The notes: a model not told the origin generated them from the sequence alone. A DNA stretch of 64,000 bases from Dyadobacter flavalbus (GCF_006149045.1 NZ_VBSN01000059.1:186001-250000); one strand, 5' to 3'; positions 9,596 to 19,468 are shown, counted from the first letter of the stretch. Made by a program: numbers and translations.

Positions 9596-11994
9596 ATGAT
9601 AAAGAATTACATTCGAATTGCAATCCGGAATCTGCGCATAAACAAATCCTATTTTCTGCTGAATGTACTGGGCCTGAGTATGGGAATGTGCGGCGCCGTT
9701 CTCATCTTTTTATTTCTGCAGTTTCATTTAAAAACAGACAGGCATCAGCCTGACTTTGATCGTATATACCGGGTCGTTCTGGATATGATGCTGGATGAAG
9801 GAATACAGCGCGGAACGGATTCGTCTGTTCCGTTAGCCATGTCATTATCGCAGGATTATCCCCAGATTGAACAGGCCGGTTTGATCCGGAAATTGCCGGA
9901 TGCCACGCTTTCTTCAGTTCAGGAAAATGGTGTTCATCGCTTTATTGAAAAGGATAAAATTGCTTTCGCCAATCAGGATTTCATGGATATGTTCGCCTTT
10001 GAATGGCTGGAAAAGTCTGGTCCTGCAATCATGAAAGAACCGTATCATATTGTCATCAGTGAAAGGCAGGCTGAGAAATATTTCGGAAAAAAAACGCAGC
10101 GGGCCTGATTTTACGACTTAATAATAAACTGGATCTGAAAGTTGCGGGCATTATTAAAAACAATGCATTTCCAACTGACCTGAACGATGAAATTTACATT
10201 TCCCTGCCCACATTGAAAAAGTTTGATCCATCGTATGAAATGGATAATTTCAGCTGGTTAAGTGCGCGCAACGAAACGTTTATAAAACTGAAAAATGCAG
10301 AACAAGCTGCACGCACGGAAAGGCAGATCCGTGTAAATGGGAAAAAATATTACGGTGAAATTGCAAAATATTACAATCACAAATTACAGCCTTTGTCCGA
10401 AGTCCATTTTGATGAAAGATATGACGGAAAAATACGTCGTTCCATCCTGTGGATTCTGGCCGGTGTCGGCGGATTTCTGCTGCTGATCGCATGCATTAAT
10501 TTTGTGAATCTGGCAACGGCGCAGGCATTAAAACGTTCGAGGGAAATCGGCGTCAGAAAGGTTCTGGGCGGAACCAGAAGTCAGCTATTCTGGCAATTCA
10601 TGCTGGAAACAGCCATTCTGACGATGTGTTCGGCCTTGCTTGCATTCGCATTTTCAGCCGTATTTTTACCATTGCTGAATGATTGGACAAATACACATGC
10701 ATTTAATATTGAAGTATTGTTCCAGCCCGGACTTCTGCTATTCTGGTTTTTAACAATGTCCATGGTGATGATGGCTGCCGGGTTTTATCCGGCCGTAATC
10801 ATTTCCGGTTTTAACCCGGTTATTGCATTGAAAAATAAAACTGGAATGCAGCAATCGGGAAGTTTCGGATTAAGACGTTCGCTTATTGCATTCCAATTAA
10901 TTATCGCACAAATTCTGGTTATTGGTACATTGGTATTAGTTCTTCAGCTGAATTTTTTCCGGAATGCAGATCCGGGTTTTAACCAGAATGCGGTGATTAC
11001 AATTCCGCTTCCTGCAAGTGATTCCACTCAGCAGGTCCGGTCATTATTAAAGAACAGTTTGCTGCATTTTCCGGATATTAAAACGGTCAGTTATCAGTAT
11101 GAAGCGCCTATGTCCACAATGGGTTACGGCGGTTCTGTCCGGTTTGATAATCGTGCAGATTGGGAAAAGTTTATGATCAGCGACCGCTTTGGCGATGAAA
11201 GTTATCTGGATACTTATAAAATCCCTTTGCTTGCCGGACGTAATTTCATCATTCGTGATTCCGTCACCGAATTTTTGGTGAACAGGGAATTGATGCAAAA
11301 GGCAGGAATCCGTAATCCGGAGCACATGATCGGAAAGCAGTTTGTGGATGGAAATTCCGGTTTGGAAGGTAAAATTGTGGGCGTTGTAAACAACTTTCAT
11401 CTGAAATCATTGCAGGAAGAAATTAAGCCATGTGCCCTATTTCATCATCCCAAACTATACAAGGAAGTTGCGGTCAGGCTGGATACTGAAGATTTTTCCA
11501 GATCAATACTTCGCATTCAAAATGCCTGGCAGAAAATTTACCCGGAAGAGGTTTTTACCTATCAGTTTGTAGACGAAAAAATCGAAAAATTTTACGAAAA
11601 GGAAGACCAGCTTGCCACATTGATCCGATCCTTTGCCATGATTGCCATTTTAATTTGCTGCCTCGGTTTATACGGAATGATTTCTTTTATGGTTACGCAT
11701 AAAACAAAGGAAATCGGTGTCAGGAAAGTGCTTGGCGCGGGCGTTAACAATATTATTTTACTATTTGGAAAAGAGTTTTTGATTCTTGTTTCAACAGCCT
11801 TCATCATTGCTGCGCCAATTGCCTGGTATGTGATGAAAAACTGGCTTGACGGCTTTGCATACCGCATTCATTTTCACTGGTGGATTTTGGCTTCGGGCGG
11901 AATTATAATTTTATCCGTAACTTTTTTGACGGTCGGTTTCAAGGTAATCAAAGCAGCATGGATGAATCCTGTAAAAAGTTTAGCGACGGATTAA
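9596..11994 (+). pseudogene. FtsX/MacB-like ABC transporter permease, split by a -1 frameshift
   Basis: The reading frame from 9596 runs to a stop at 10106-10108 (170 residues). The remainder of the protein continues in the -1 frame up to 11994, with its first internal Met at 10213. Joined across an A8 run at 10087-10094, the two give about 799 residues, the normal size for the Bacteroidota family of large MacB-like permeases. The first part has the typical start MIKNYIRIAIRNLRINKSYF with a membrane helix at about 17-42. The second part has FtsX-type helices, the cytoplasmic motif SREIGVRKVLGG near helix 2 and KEIGVRKVLGAG near the C-terminus. Such proteins move peptides or lipids or transmit force across the envelope. 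No ATPase gene lies next to it. It could be a broken gene, a site of programmed -1 frameshifting or a sequencing error. Confidence 0.85.
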
Positions 11995-12342
11995 CAAACA
12001 TGGATTTTTTCAGTCATTATCCGGTTTTCCGTATTTGCAATAAACTTTTCAATTACCGGGCATATCCGTGTAACGCATCCGTTTTCCGCCGGCTTCCGGT
12101 GAACGGCCCAGCCTGTCGCCGGATGCCATATCTACCGAATGGCCTCTTCCTTGCTCCGTTCTGCCTTTGATCGGGCGGTTTCTGTCAAGGTCATTTTTCT
12201 CGTGCATATAACGCAGCTGTTGAATTTCGCTTTCAAAAGCAAAATCCGTCGATAAGTCTATCGCTTCAATTTAAAAATTACACTGGAATAAAAATTGTTG
12301 ATGCCAAGTCCTGAATTTTGAAGTCATTTGTAAAAGCGAATC
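11995..12342. other. Intergenic region with a possible minus-strand ORF remnant
   Basis: Between the permease and the AraC gene there is one notable open stretch on the minus strand, 12049-12270, described separately. Otherwise I see nothing: no terminator with a T-run, no RNA gene and no clear promoter. Confidence 0.45.
12049..12270 (-). pseudogene. Possible C-terminal remnant of an unrecognised gene
   Basis: From a stop codon at about 12271-12273 an open minus-strand frame of 73 codons runs to TGA at 12049-12051. The only ATG inside is at 12207, giving 52 residues. The translation is charged and protein-like (for example LDRNRPIKGRTEQGRGHS and GDRLGRSPEAGGKRMRYTD) and does not look like random shadow sequence. 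There is no matching upstream N-terminus, so it may be the tail of a decayed gene. I do not recognise the family, and chance remains possible. Confidence 0.25.
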
Positions 12343-13200
12343 ATGTTCAGGTCCGAATTTGTTATATCATCCAAAAAGTTGCCAATGAACGTTCCAATAA
12401 AGAACAAGCTCCATGAAAACGAGCTTTTCAGGATCAAAAGAATGAAGGAAGTTATCAAAACGACCGATCCGCACGGGCATAAGGATTATCTTGAAATCAT
12501 TTACCTTCAGCAGGGAGCAGGAATTCACCAGATTGATTTTAACCGCTTTCCTGTTCAGCCGAACAGCCTTTACCTTGTGATGCCCGGGCAGATTCACAGC
12601 TGGGAGTTAACGGAAATTCCGAAAGGTTATGTGGCCATGATGCAAAAGGATTTTTTACTGGATCATCCGCTGTATAATGCCTTGTTTCAGACTTTCCCGC
12701 TTCCTTTTCCAAGCGGTTTTCAGATAGGGGACGAAAATGAAACATTTACCCGGATTTTCAATGATATGGAAGCGGAGTATAACCGGCGCGAGTTCAATTA
12801 TCAGGCGGTTATCCAAACCTATTTGCTGCTGTTGTTCAATCTTCTAAAAAGGCATACGGGATCGGATGAAGCACTGCCTTATCCTTTCTTGCTGCAGAAG
12901 TTTTTTGATATGCTTGAAACGGAATTCAGGACCCGGCACGAAATCGGTTTTTATGCGGATCAATTGAATGTAACGGCCAAGACACTGAATGCCGGATGTA
13001 AAAAATTTCTGGGAAAAACGGCCGGTGCCATTATCAATGAAAGGTTGACTGCAGAATCAAAAAAGCAGCTTTTGTACTCCCACAAAAATCTGACCGAGCT
13101 TGCGTACGAACTTGGATTTACTGATCCTTCGCACTTCAACAAGTTTTTCAAACGACAAACGGGCGTATTGCCGGGCATTTACCGCAAAGGAATTTCCTGA
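12343..13200 (+). CDS. AraC family transcriptional regulator
   Basis: The 285-residue protein has an N-terminal cupin-like sensing domain (EIIYLQQGAGIHQIDF and YLVMPGQIHSWEL) and a C-terminal AraC-type double helix-turn-helix of about 95 residues. The second helix-turn-helix carries the family signature (ELAYELGFTDPSHFNKFFKRQTG, in two parts around GFTDPSHF). An alternative ATG at 12385 (MNVPIKNK) would shorten it by 14 residues and is about equally plausible. The TonB-dependent receptor gene starts 96 bp downstream on the same strand and may be its target. The ligand is not evident. Confidence 0.92.
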   Translation: MFRSEFVISSKKLPMNVPIKNKLHENELFRIKRMKEVIKTTDPHGHKDYLEIIYLQQGAGIHQIDFNRFPVQPNSLYLVMPGQIHSWELTEIPKGYVAMMQKDFLLDHPLYNALFQTFPLPFPSGFQIGDENETFTRIFNDMEAEYNRREFNYQAVIQTYLLLLFNLLKRHTGSDEALPYPFLLQKFFDMLETEFRTRHEIGFYADQLNVTAKTLNAGCKKFLGKTAGAIINERLTAESKKQLLYSHKNLTELAYELGFTDPSHFNKFFKRQTGVLPGIYRKGIS

Positions 13201-13250
13201 ATATACCAGAAATCGGCACGAATGTACAAAGTCTAGCGGTTTGGTAGGGT

Positions 13251-13258
13251 TATATTTG
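13251..13258 (+). promoter_or_regulatory. Candidate Bacteroidota -7 box (TATATTTG)
   Basis: TATATTTG matches the TAnnTTTG -7 consensus exactly and lies 38 bp before the ATG of the TonB-dependent receptor. I do not see a good TTTG -33 element at the right distance, so this is a candidate only. Confidence 0.35.
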
Positions 13259-13296
13259 CCATTTTATAAAACATCCTAAAAGGCAACTTACCCGCA

Positions 13297-15756
13297 ATGA
13301 AATTACTTCTGCTGATCCTTGGCATTTTTGTTTCCGCTTTATCCGTCCGCGCACAGGAAAATTTTACCATAACCGGAAAAGTAACCGATCACCGGTCCGG
13401 ACAGCCGCTGCCGTTCTGCTCCGTCGCGCTTTTTAATCCGCTGGACTCTGCCATTGTGAACGGCCTGCTTGCCAACGAAAACGGCGGGTTTGCATTTAAA
13501 AACATTCCTTCGGGAAAATACTATATAGTAGCACAGTATATCGGATACAGCAAATCCGTTGTCGCATTGCCTGAAATGTCAGCTGGAAAATCGATCATTG
13601 ATCTGCAGACCATTGCCCTGGAACCGGATGTAAGAACACTTCAGGAACTGAATGTTACGTCGGAACGGCAAACGGTTGAAAACAAAATAGACCGGCAGGT
13701 TTACCGTGCAGATAAATTCCTGAACAGTCAGGGCGGTACAGCGATTGACGTGCTCAGAAATACGCCTTCAGTGACGGTTAACAGTGAAGGTGAAATTACT
13801 TTGCGCGGATCTTCCGGATTTCTGGTTCTGGTGAACGGAAAGCCCGTTCAGGCCGATGCGGCAACCATTCTGAACCAGATTCCGGCCAATACGATTGAAA
13901 ATGTTGAAGTGATCACATCGCCTTCGGCACGTTTTGATCCGGACGGAAAAGCAGGAATCATCAATATTTCCACGAAAACGGCGCAGGCCGGCAGACGTTC
14001 GTTTTCAGCGGGGATAACAGGCGGGCTGCCTGCGGTATATACGTACAACAACCTTCATCATCCGCTTCGCTTCGGTGCGGATGCTGCTTTTAATGTCCGT
14101 TCTGAAAAATGGGATTTCAGCGCAAGCGCCAATTACCTTCGCAACGACATTGCCGGACGCCGGATCGGGGACGTGCATACGACAATCCAAAATGTATTTA
14201 CCGCTTTTCCATCCGAGGGCGAAAGAAGTTTTATTAGATATAACTACACTGCGCGCGCTGCTGTTTCCTTTACGCCCGATTCGCGCAATGCTTTTTCCGC
14301 CGGTTTATACAAAGGCTTCCGTTCACAATCGCGGCGTGCGGACATTGTTTATAACAATACCAAAACGGACCTTTTGACCGGCAAAACCATCGGACAGATT
14401 ACCTATTTCAATTCCAATGTAGCCGAAAAATCAGGCGATATCATGCTGGGAAATCTGGACTACACCCACTTTTTTGCCAATAAATCAGCGCTGACATTTT
14501 CCGGCTTATTTGAAAAAGCGGATCTGGACGGGCTGACAACCAATCAGAATCTTTCCCTCCCCGGCCGGCAGGAAATACTGCAGAGCAGCAGAAACCCGAG
14601 CCGGAATCCGCTGAATGCGTGGAGGCTCCGGGCGGATTACACGGTGAATTTGGGAAAAGGCAGGCTGGAAACAGGTTACCAGTTCAGAAATCAGGTTCAG
14701 AAAGGAAATTTTCAATATCTCGACCTGGATACGGAAAGCGGTTTGTTTCAGATTGTTCCGGAGTTCAGCAGCAACACCGAAGTTGTCAATCAAATCCATT
14801 CGCTTTACGGCCAGTATTCTGCCAAACCGGGAAAACTGGAATATATCGCCGGACTTCGTTATGAATATGCCACACGCGCATTTACAGCCGGAAGTGAGCC
14901 CGCGCGCAATCTTGATCTGTCCAATCTTTTTCCGACGCTTAATTTACAATATCAGTTCAGCAATTCGTTCAGGGCCAAGGCCGGGTACAGCAAAAGAGTA
15001 CAGCGCTCGACAAACAGTGAGCTCAATCCGTTTCCCGAACGCGAACATTCCGAAACGCTCGAATCCGGCGATCCCAATGTCCTGCCGGAATTCATTGACC
15101 TGAGCGAAGTGGGCATAACCAAGGATTTCGGCAAAGGAAGCGTTTTTGCAACCGTTTATAACCAGCGCATAAAAAACGTTGTAAACCGTGTGAATTCGGT
15201 TTATAACGACACCATTCTGAACCGGATTTATACCAATGCCGGCCTGGCCACCTCGTGGGGGCTGGAAGCGGGCAGCACGCTGAATATTGCAAAATGGTGG
15301 CAGTTTTATGCGGGTGCAAATGTGTATCAATACCGGATAAAAGGTTCTTTGTTCAATAATGATGTTCAGGTGAATACGGCCAGTCTGGTTTATACGGTCA
15401 ATGCCAATACCACGTTCCGGATTTCGCCGTCTTTTCAGCTTCAGGCATCGTATAATTACCTTTCCAAACGAGTGACCGCACAGGGTGAAGATTCACGGTT
15501 TATTACACCGGGCATGTCGGCCAGAAAAACGTTTCTGAACGGAAAACTTGCCGCAACGCTGCAATGGCAAAATATAGACCTCGGATTGCTCGGCACCAAC
15601 AGGCAGCGGATTACAACATCCGGAAGGGATTTTTTTACAACAACCAATTACATTCAGGAAATAGATATTTTTCAGCTGAACCTTGTTTTCAACCTGAACC
15701 AGACTTCTAAAAAGTCAAAGCTGCCAGCCAGCGAATTCGGAGAAAAAGAATTCTGA
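13297..15756 (+). CDS. TonB-dependent receptor (outer membrane beta-barrel family)
   Basis: The 819-residue protein has a signal peptide (cleavage likely after VRAQ, about residue 20) and a carboxypeptidase-regulatory-like domain with FTITGKVTDHRSGQPLPF. The plug domain contains DVLRNTPSVTVNSEGEITLRG and DGKAGIINISTK, and a large barrel of the OMP_b-brl_3 type follows. It lacks the SusC-specific signatures and has no SusD partner, which suggests uptake of a small ligand such as a siderophore, peptide or metal complex, or a signalling role. The AraC gene upstream is on the same strand and may control it. A strong terminator follows at 15789. Confidence 0.92.
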   Translation: MKLLLLILGIFVSALSVRAQENFTITGKVTDHRSGQPLPFCSVALFNPLDSAIVNGLLANENGGFAFKNIPSGKYYIVAQYIGYSKSVVALPEMSAGKSIIDLQTIALEPDVRTLQELNVTSERQTVENKIDRQVYRADKFLNSQGGTAIDVLRNTPSVTVNSEGEITLRGSSGFLVLVNGKPVQADAATILNQIPANTIENVEVITSPSARFDPDGKAGIINISTKTAQAGRRSFSAGITGGLPAVYTYNNLHHPLRFGADAAFNVRSEKWDFSASANYLRNDIAGRRIGDVHTTIQNVFTAFPSEGERSFIRYNYTARAAVSFTPDSRNAFSAGLYKGFRSQSRRADIVYNNTKTDLLTGKTIGQITYFNSNVAEKSGDIMLGNLDYTHFFANKSALTFSGLFEKADLDGLTTNQNLSLPGRQEILQSSRNPSRNPLNAWRLRADYTVNLGKGRLETGYQFRNQVQKGNFQYLDLDTESGLFQIVPEFSSNTEVVNQIHSLYGQYSAKPGKLEYIAGLRYEYATRAFTAGSEPARNLDLSNLFPTLNLQYQFSNSFRAKAGYSKRVQRSTNSELNPFPEREHSETLESGDPNVLPEFIDLSEVGITKDFGKGSVFATVYNQRIKNVVNRVNSVYNDTILNRIYTNAGLATSWGLEAGSTLNIAKWWQFYAGANVYQYRIKGSLFNNDVQVNTASLVYTVNANTTFRISPSFQLQASYNYLSKRVTAQGEDSRFITPGMSARKTFLNGKLAATLQWQNIDLGLLGTNRQRITTSGRDFFTTTNYIQEIDIFQLNLVFNLNQTSKKSKLPASEFGEKEF

Positions 15757-15788
15757 GCGGCTTTTTGTAATTTATTTTATATAAAAGG

Positions 15789-15830
15789 ATTTCCCTGATT
15801 TGTCAGCCGATAGATCAGGGAAATTTTTTT
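15789..15830 (+). terminator. Rho-independent terminator after TonB receptor
   Basis: An 11-bp perfect stem (15789-15799 with 15814-15824) with a 14-base loop runs into seven T (15824-15830). It starts 33 bp after the receptor stop codon. Confidence 0.9.
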
Positions 15831-16485
15831 ATAATCCTGTTTTTCAGCTTGTATGCATGCCTGTATTATTTATCAACTTTTCGGTTCGTTTTTGCAAAAG
15901 ATATAAAATGGCCGTTTTTAACATGCGCTTTACCGGCAGGATTTTACCGTAAAATCTTCCTGTGCCGGATTTTAAAATGATAAACAAAGATCGTTTTGAG
16001 GCTGAAATCCGTAAATGGAAACAATACAGACGGCGCCAATTTGTAAAAGATTAAACCGGAACAAATTGCTTTTATTACCAGAAATAAACCGCTGTATGTG
16101 AAATATGAATTGTTTATTTCGGAATCATTCTGGCGGATATATTTTACTTTTGTTTTTTGAAATACATTTTTTGGCTTCCTGCGCTTTGTAATCAGAAAGG
16201 GAATGATTTTTTAGTCTGATTATGAATGCATTAGAAGTAAATAATACATGTAAAATAATCTTTATAATTTATTAAAAACTAAAATTATATGTTGTAAAAA
16301 TAGTACTAGTTGTAATACTAACTAGTTTGATAATGCAGTACATTTCATTAAATGTTTAAAGTTTAGTTTAATTAAAAGACACATTAAATTCAGTTTAACA
16401 GCTTTTAAAAAGTACATCATTCAAGGTAATATATGGCAAATTAAATAGCCTGCTATTTTAAATTGTCAATCAACAATTAACCAAC
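15831..16485. other. Long AT-rich intergenic region without a supported gene
   Basis: About 650 bp separate the terminator from the gene at 16486. The second half is strongly AT-rich. The only coding-like piece is a 25-codon plus-strand ORF at 15977-16054 rich in Arg, Lys and aromatic residues, which is too short to call. I see no RNA gene, repeat array or clear promoter box. Confidence 0.5.
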
Positions 16486-17115
16486 ATGCGTTTCAGATTA
16501 AGATATTTAAAGTATATCATTTCATTGTTAATAATGCTGGGCTTTATTGTCTGGCTTTTTGTGCGGCCTACTGTGCTGGAAATGGCAAAAGACAAGCTGA
16601 GTGAGGCAAGATCATACGGAGAAATAAAAGGGGTATGGCAGCAATATGAAGAAGATCTTGTAGACAATCCGGAATGGAAAAATGTAATCGAGCAGAAACT
16701 TTCAGCAACTGGATTGAACGACAAGCAAAAGCAGGATCTGAAAACATGGCTTCCAGAAGAAGAGCAGATCGCGTCGCTGACGTCTGTTGAGCGTCCCGCA
16801 GAAAAGCCGGATGCGGTCAAAACGGAAAGTGTAAAACAAAATGCGGTAAAAACAGCAAGTGAAAAACAGGATGCAGTGAAAATGGAAAGCAAGGAAAATG
16901 GAGTGAAAGCTCCGGTCGGGAGCGGGATCAGTTCCATTGAAGAATCCAATAAAAGCCTTTCGAAAAAAGAACTGGCTGAACTTTACAACAAACAGGGAGA
17001 TGAGAAATGTCAGGCATTTAAAGCTGCAAATGCGCCGCATCTGTATCATATCGCAAATGAATATTACGAATATGCAGCTTCTTTAACCAATTCTGAACCG
17101 AAAGTATGCGAGTAG
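16486..17115 (+). CDS. Unrecognised membrane-anchored protein with a 10-residue repeat
   Basis: I do not recognise this 209-residue protein. It starts with a basic stretch and one membrane helix (about residues 10-28), placing the rest in the periplasm. Residues 30-95 look helical. At about 107-140 there is an imperfect 10-residue repeat of the type (P/Q)(D/N)AVK-x-x-S, three copies, giving a flexible charged linker. The C-terminal part (about 155-209) looks helical and TPR-like (ELAELYNKQGDEKCQAFKAA). It overlaps the next gene by 10 bases, so the two are almost surely co-translated partners. A TolA/TonB-like spacer connecting the inner membrane to an outer-membrane partner is one possibility, but this is inference. 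Confidence 0.8.
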   Translation: MRFRLRYLKYIISLLIMLGFIVWLFVRPTVLEMAKDKLSEARSYGEIKGVWQQYEEDLVDNPEWKNVIEQKLSATGLNDKQKQDLKTWLPEEEQIASLTSVERPAEKPDAVKTESVKQNAVKTASEKQDAVKMESKENGVKAPVGSGISSIEESNKSLSKKELAELYNKQGDEKCQAFKAANAPHLYHIANEYYEYAASLTNSEPKVCE

Positions 17116-19166
17116 TAATGTACGTGATTGCCGGAATGTTTTTGTGGATTCATTCGGGTATGGCGCAAAAGCCGGTTAACAAATCCGGCGAATTGTGGGC
17201 AGTCTGGGAAGAAGCCGAAAAGAAGCTGGAAGCCGGTCAGTTTGACAATGCGATTGTTTTATACCGCGCTTACGAACCCAGTTTTTCGTACCGGCTGAAA
17301 CAGGCCGAAGGGTTGAAAAAACTTTACATCGAAGGACAAAGACTTCAGAAAGCAGGCAAATATCCGGAGGCCATTAATGTGTATAAAAAGCACAGGAGTT
17401 TTGAAGGCGTAGGCAGCCTGACGGCATTTGACACGAAAATTGACGAATGCATTGCGCAAATGGCGGGCTCCAACAATTCGGGTACAAAAGATTTTGAAAG
17501 AAGAATCCTGGCCAGCGAACTGGCTTATAAAGGCCAGAAAAAGCTGCGTGATCTGGATACGCTGGGCGCGGAAAGGGATTACAGCATGGCTAAAAAGTAC
17601 GGCGGCAATTTTTCAGCAACGTTAAAGGAGCAGTATGAAGAAGGCCTGAAAATTACGAAGGAACTGCGGGAATGGGGACGGAAATACAGGATGTCAAAGT
17701 CGCAGAAATTGTCGCTTGAACAGGAAAAGGAACTGCTGGAAAGTTACCGCAGAATCAAGGGAGTTCCGGTAATCAATACCGTTGAAACAAAGACCAAGGA
17801 AATTATTGCAAAAATAGAAGGCAGCAATTCCATGCTGAGCTATGCGCAGAACTGCGAAACGGATCTGCTGCTGAATTACATCAGCCAAAACCAGTCGCAG
17901 CTTGCGTATTCCCAATCGCTTGTCAGTACACTAAGCCAGTACAAAAGCATCCAGTATAAAATCGGCATGTTAAAGTCCAGCGCGGAAAATTCCAGAACCG
18001 TAAAAAGTGCCTATTACAGTATTGACAGCATGGTGAGGTCCATCAAGGAACTGCCGGAAGATGTAAAAGCCAGTCTTGAGGAATGTATCCGAAATGATAA
18101 AACCAGAACCTTTGAAGCCTATGCGGATCAGGCACGGAAATCGGGCAATGTAAGTGTTGCCAGAAAGTATGAAGCCATTGCGCAAGGCCAGGAAGTCAAT
18201 ATCGATGCAGCGCCGGCACCCTGTGCAGGAGCACCGGCTTTCAACCGCGGAATCATCATTGTAAGAGAGCACCTGAAAGCATGCAAACCGTCTGAAGCCA
18301 AAAGGATATGGGACAATATTTCACGGCAGCTTGGAAATTGTGAACAGAAAAACGACATACTCGAATCTTACCAGAGTCTGCAGGATTCCATCCATCAGAT
18401 GAGTGCCGATGCGCGTACGCTGGAGGGTTATCTGGCAGACGCAAAAAAACTTACCCAGGACAAAAAGTTTGAAGATGCCAGGCTTAAATATCAGCAAATG
18501 GCTGCGCTGGATGTCTGCAATGTGACGGAACGGGATCAGGAAGTACGAAGAGGACTGGCAGAAATCAAATCCAGAGAAATTCGTCCGATGTACCGCATCG
18601 GACTGACGGGGAGCGTGGGTACCAATAAACCGGCGTACTCGAATAAAAGACTGAGTTACGGCCTGGTTACAACAGGCGGAATTGATGCGTCGTTTATTGA
18701 TCATCATAATCCGATTGACGTAGTGGCCGGAGCTGAATATTTCAATTCCTTTTATTATGCACTGGATAATGAAGCATACACAACGGCGCGGTACAAGCTG
18801 GAAGGCGTAAGTTTGTCACTGGCTGTAAAACTTCATCTTTCCAACACCAATCCGAATAAAATAAGACCTTATATCAAAATCGGAAGAGAGGAAATCATTC
18901 CGGTAAATTATGAATTTGAGAATTATGCCACTTCGGTTATTGTCAAGGACAGAAAGCAATTAAAGAAAACCGTATCTTCTATTATCGGCGGGTTCGGACT
19001 GGAAATGCAAAGAAAACATTTCGGTTTTTTTATTGAGGGAAGTCTGAATTACGGAATAGGAGGGTTGTATAATAAAAGTATTGCAAATCAGAATATCAAT
19101 ACCACTACGCCGAGCGGAGCCTATTTCCGCAGGGCGGCAGGCCGTTTCGGATTCCGTTTCTGGTAA
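17106..19166 (+). CDS. Unrecognised repeat protein with C-terminal outer membrane barrel-like domain
   Basis: The 686-residue product has a signal peptide (cleavage near GMAQ, residue 21). Residues 25-490 are almost entirely helical and contain TPR-like units (KKLEAGQFDNAIVLYRAY, AGKYPEAINVYKKH, KKFEDARLKYQQMAALD). From about residue 498 (MYRIGLTGSVGTN) the pattern changes to alternating beta strands ending in GRFGFRFW, typical of an outer-membrane beta-barrel with a terminal aromatic residue. The start overlaps the previous gene by 10 bases; a second ATG at 17118 is an alternative. The layout suggests an outer-membrane protein with a large helical periplasmic arm that could meet the partner encoded upstream. 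Function is unknown. Confidence 0.8.
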   Translation: MRVVMYVIAGMFLWIHSGMAQKPVNKSGELWAVWEEAEKKLEAGQFDNAIVLYRAYEPSFSYRLKQAEGLKKLYIEGQRLQKAGKYPEAINVYKKHRSFEGVGSLTAFDTKIDECIAQMAGSNNSGTKDFERRILASELAYKGQKKLRDLDTLGAERDYSMAKKYGGNFSATLKEQYEEGLKITKELREWGRKYRMSKSQKLSLEQEKELLESYRRIKGVPVINTVETKTKEIIAKIEGSNSMLSYAQNCETDLLLNYISQNQSQLAYSQSLVSTLSQYKSIQYKIGMLKSSAENSRTVKSAYYSIDSMVRSIKELPEDVKASLEECIRNDKTRTFEAYADQARKSGNVSVARKYEAIAQGQEVNIDAAPAPCAGAPAFNRGIIIVREHLKACKPSEAKRIWDNISRQLGNCEQKNDILESYQSLQDSIHQMSADARTLEGYLADAKKLTQDKKFEDARLKYQQMAALDVCNVTERDQEVRRGLAEIKSREIRPMYRIGLTGSVGTNKPAYSNKRLSYGLVTTGGIDASFIDHHNPIDVVAGAEYFNSFYYALDNEAYTTARYKLEGVSLSLAVKLHLSNTNPNKIRPYIKIGREEIIPVNYEFENYATSVIVKDRKQLKKTVSSIIGGFGLEMQRKHFGFFIEGSLNYGIGGLYNKSIANQNINTTTPSGAYFRRAAGRFGFRFW

Positions 19167-19221
19167 AATGCATGCGCTGGTTTTTCTATAAAAATGAAAT
19201 GCCGTACAACAAAATGTTTTA

Positions 19222-19281
19222 AAACAGGAACGTTTACTGTAAAAGGATTTCAAAAGCCTTTTACAGTAAACGTTCCTGTTT
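19222..19281. terminator. Bidirectional hairpin with 25-bp perfect stem
   Basis: Bases 19222-19246 are the exact reverse complement of 19257-19281, with a 10-base loop. The hairpin lies 55 bp after the plus-strand gene ending at 19166, and its right arm overlaps the stop codon of the minus-strand gene ending at 19280. It can serve as a terminator in both directions, although the T-runs beside it are short. A perfect 25-bp stem is longer than usual for an intrinsic terminator. Confidence 0.7.
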
Positions 19282-19468
19282 ATTCCGGTTCTTCCGGCTT
19301 TACTTTCATGGATTCGCACCAGTGATTCCATGTACTTGCGCCGAAGTTACTGATGGTCCAGGTGCGGAGTTTGATGACTTCACGGAGCACAAACTTATGC
19401 CACCAGCCTTTGGGATAAGATAATAATAGCCACTTGTATTTTTTAACAGCTGCTTCAATTCGGTTCAT
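19280..19468 (-). CDS. Small conserved-looking protein of unknown function (62 aa)
   Basis: This 62-residue minus-strand ORF is rich in Trp, Lys and Tyr (ten aromatic residues; segments such as YPKGWWHKFVLREVIKL and STWNHWCESMKVK). It does not look like a shadow frame because no other gene overlaps it. No signal peptide or membrane helix is clear. It is preceded by its own leader with a terminator-like hairpin (19505-19541) and ends inside the large hairpin at 19222-19281. I do not recognise the family. Confidence 0.6.
   Translation of the reverse strand: MNRIEAAVKKYKWLLLSYPKGWWHKFVLREVIKLRTWTISNFGASTWNHWCESMKVKPEEPE

Noticed and set aside
15977-16054. 25-codon ORF rich in Arg/Lys/aromatic residues
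   Set aside because: It is too short to separate from chance, with no neighbouring partner or clear promoter.
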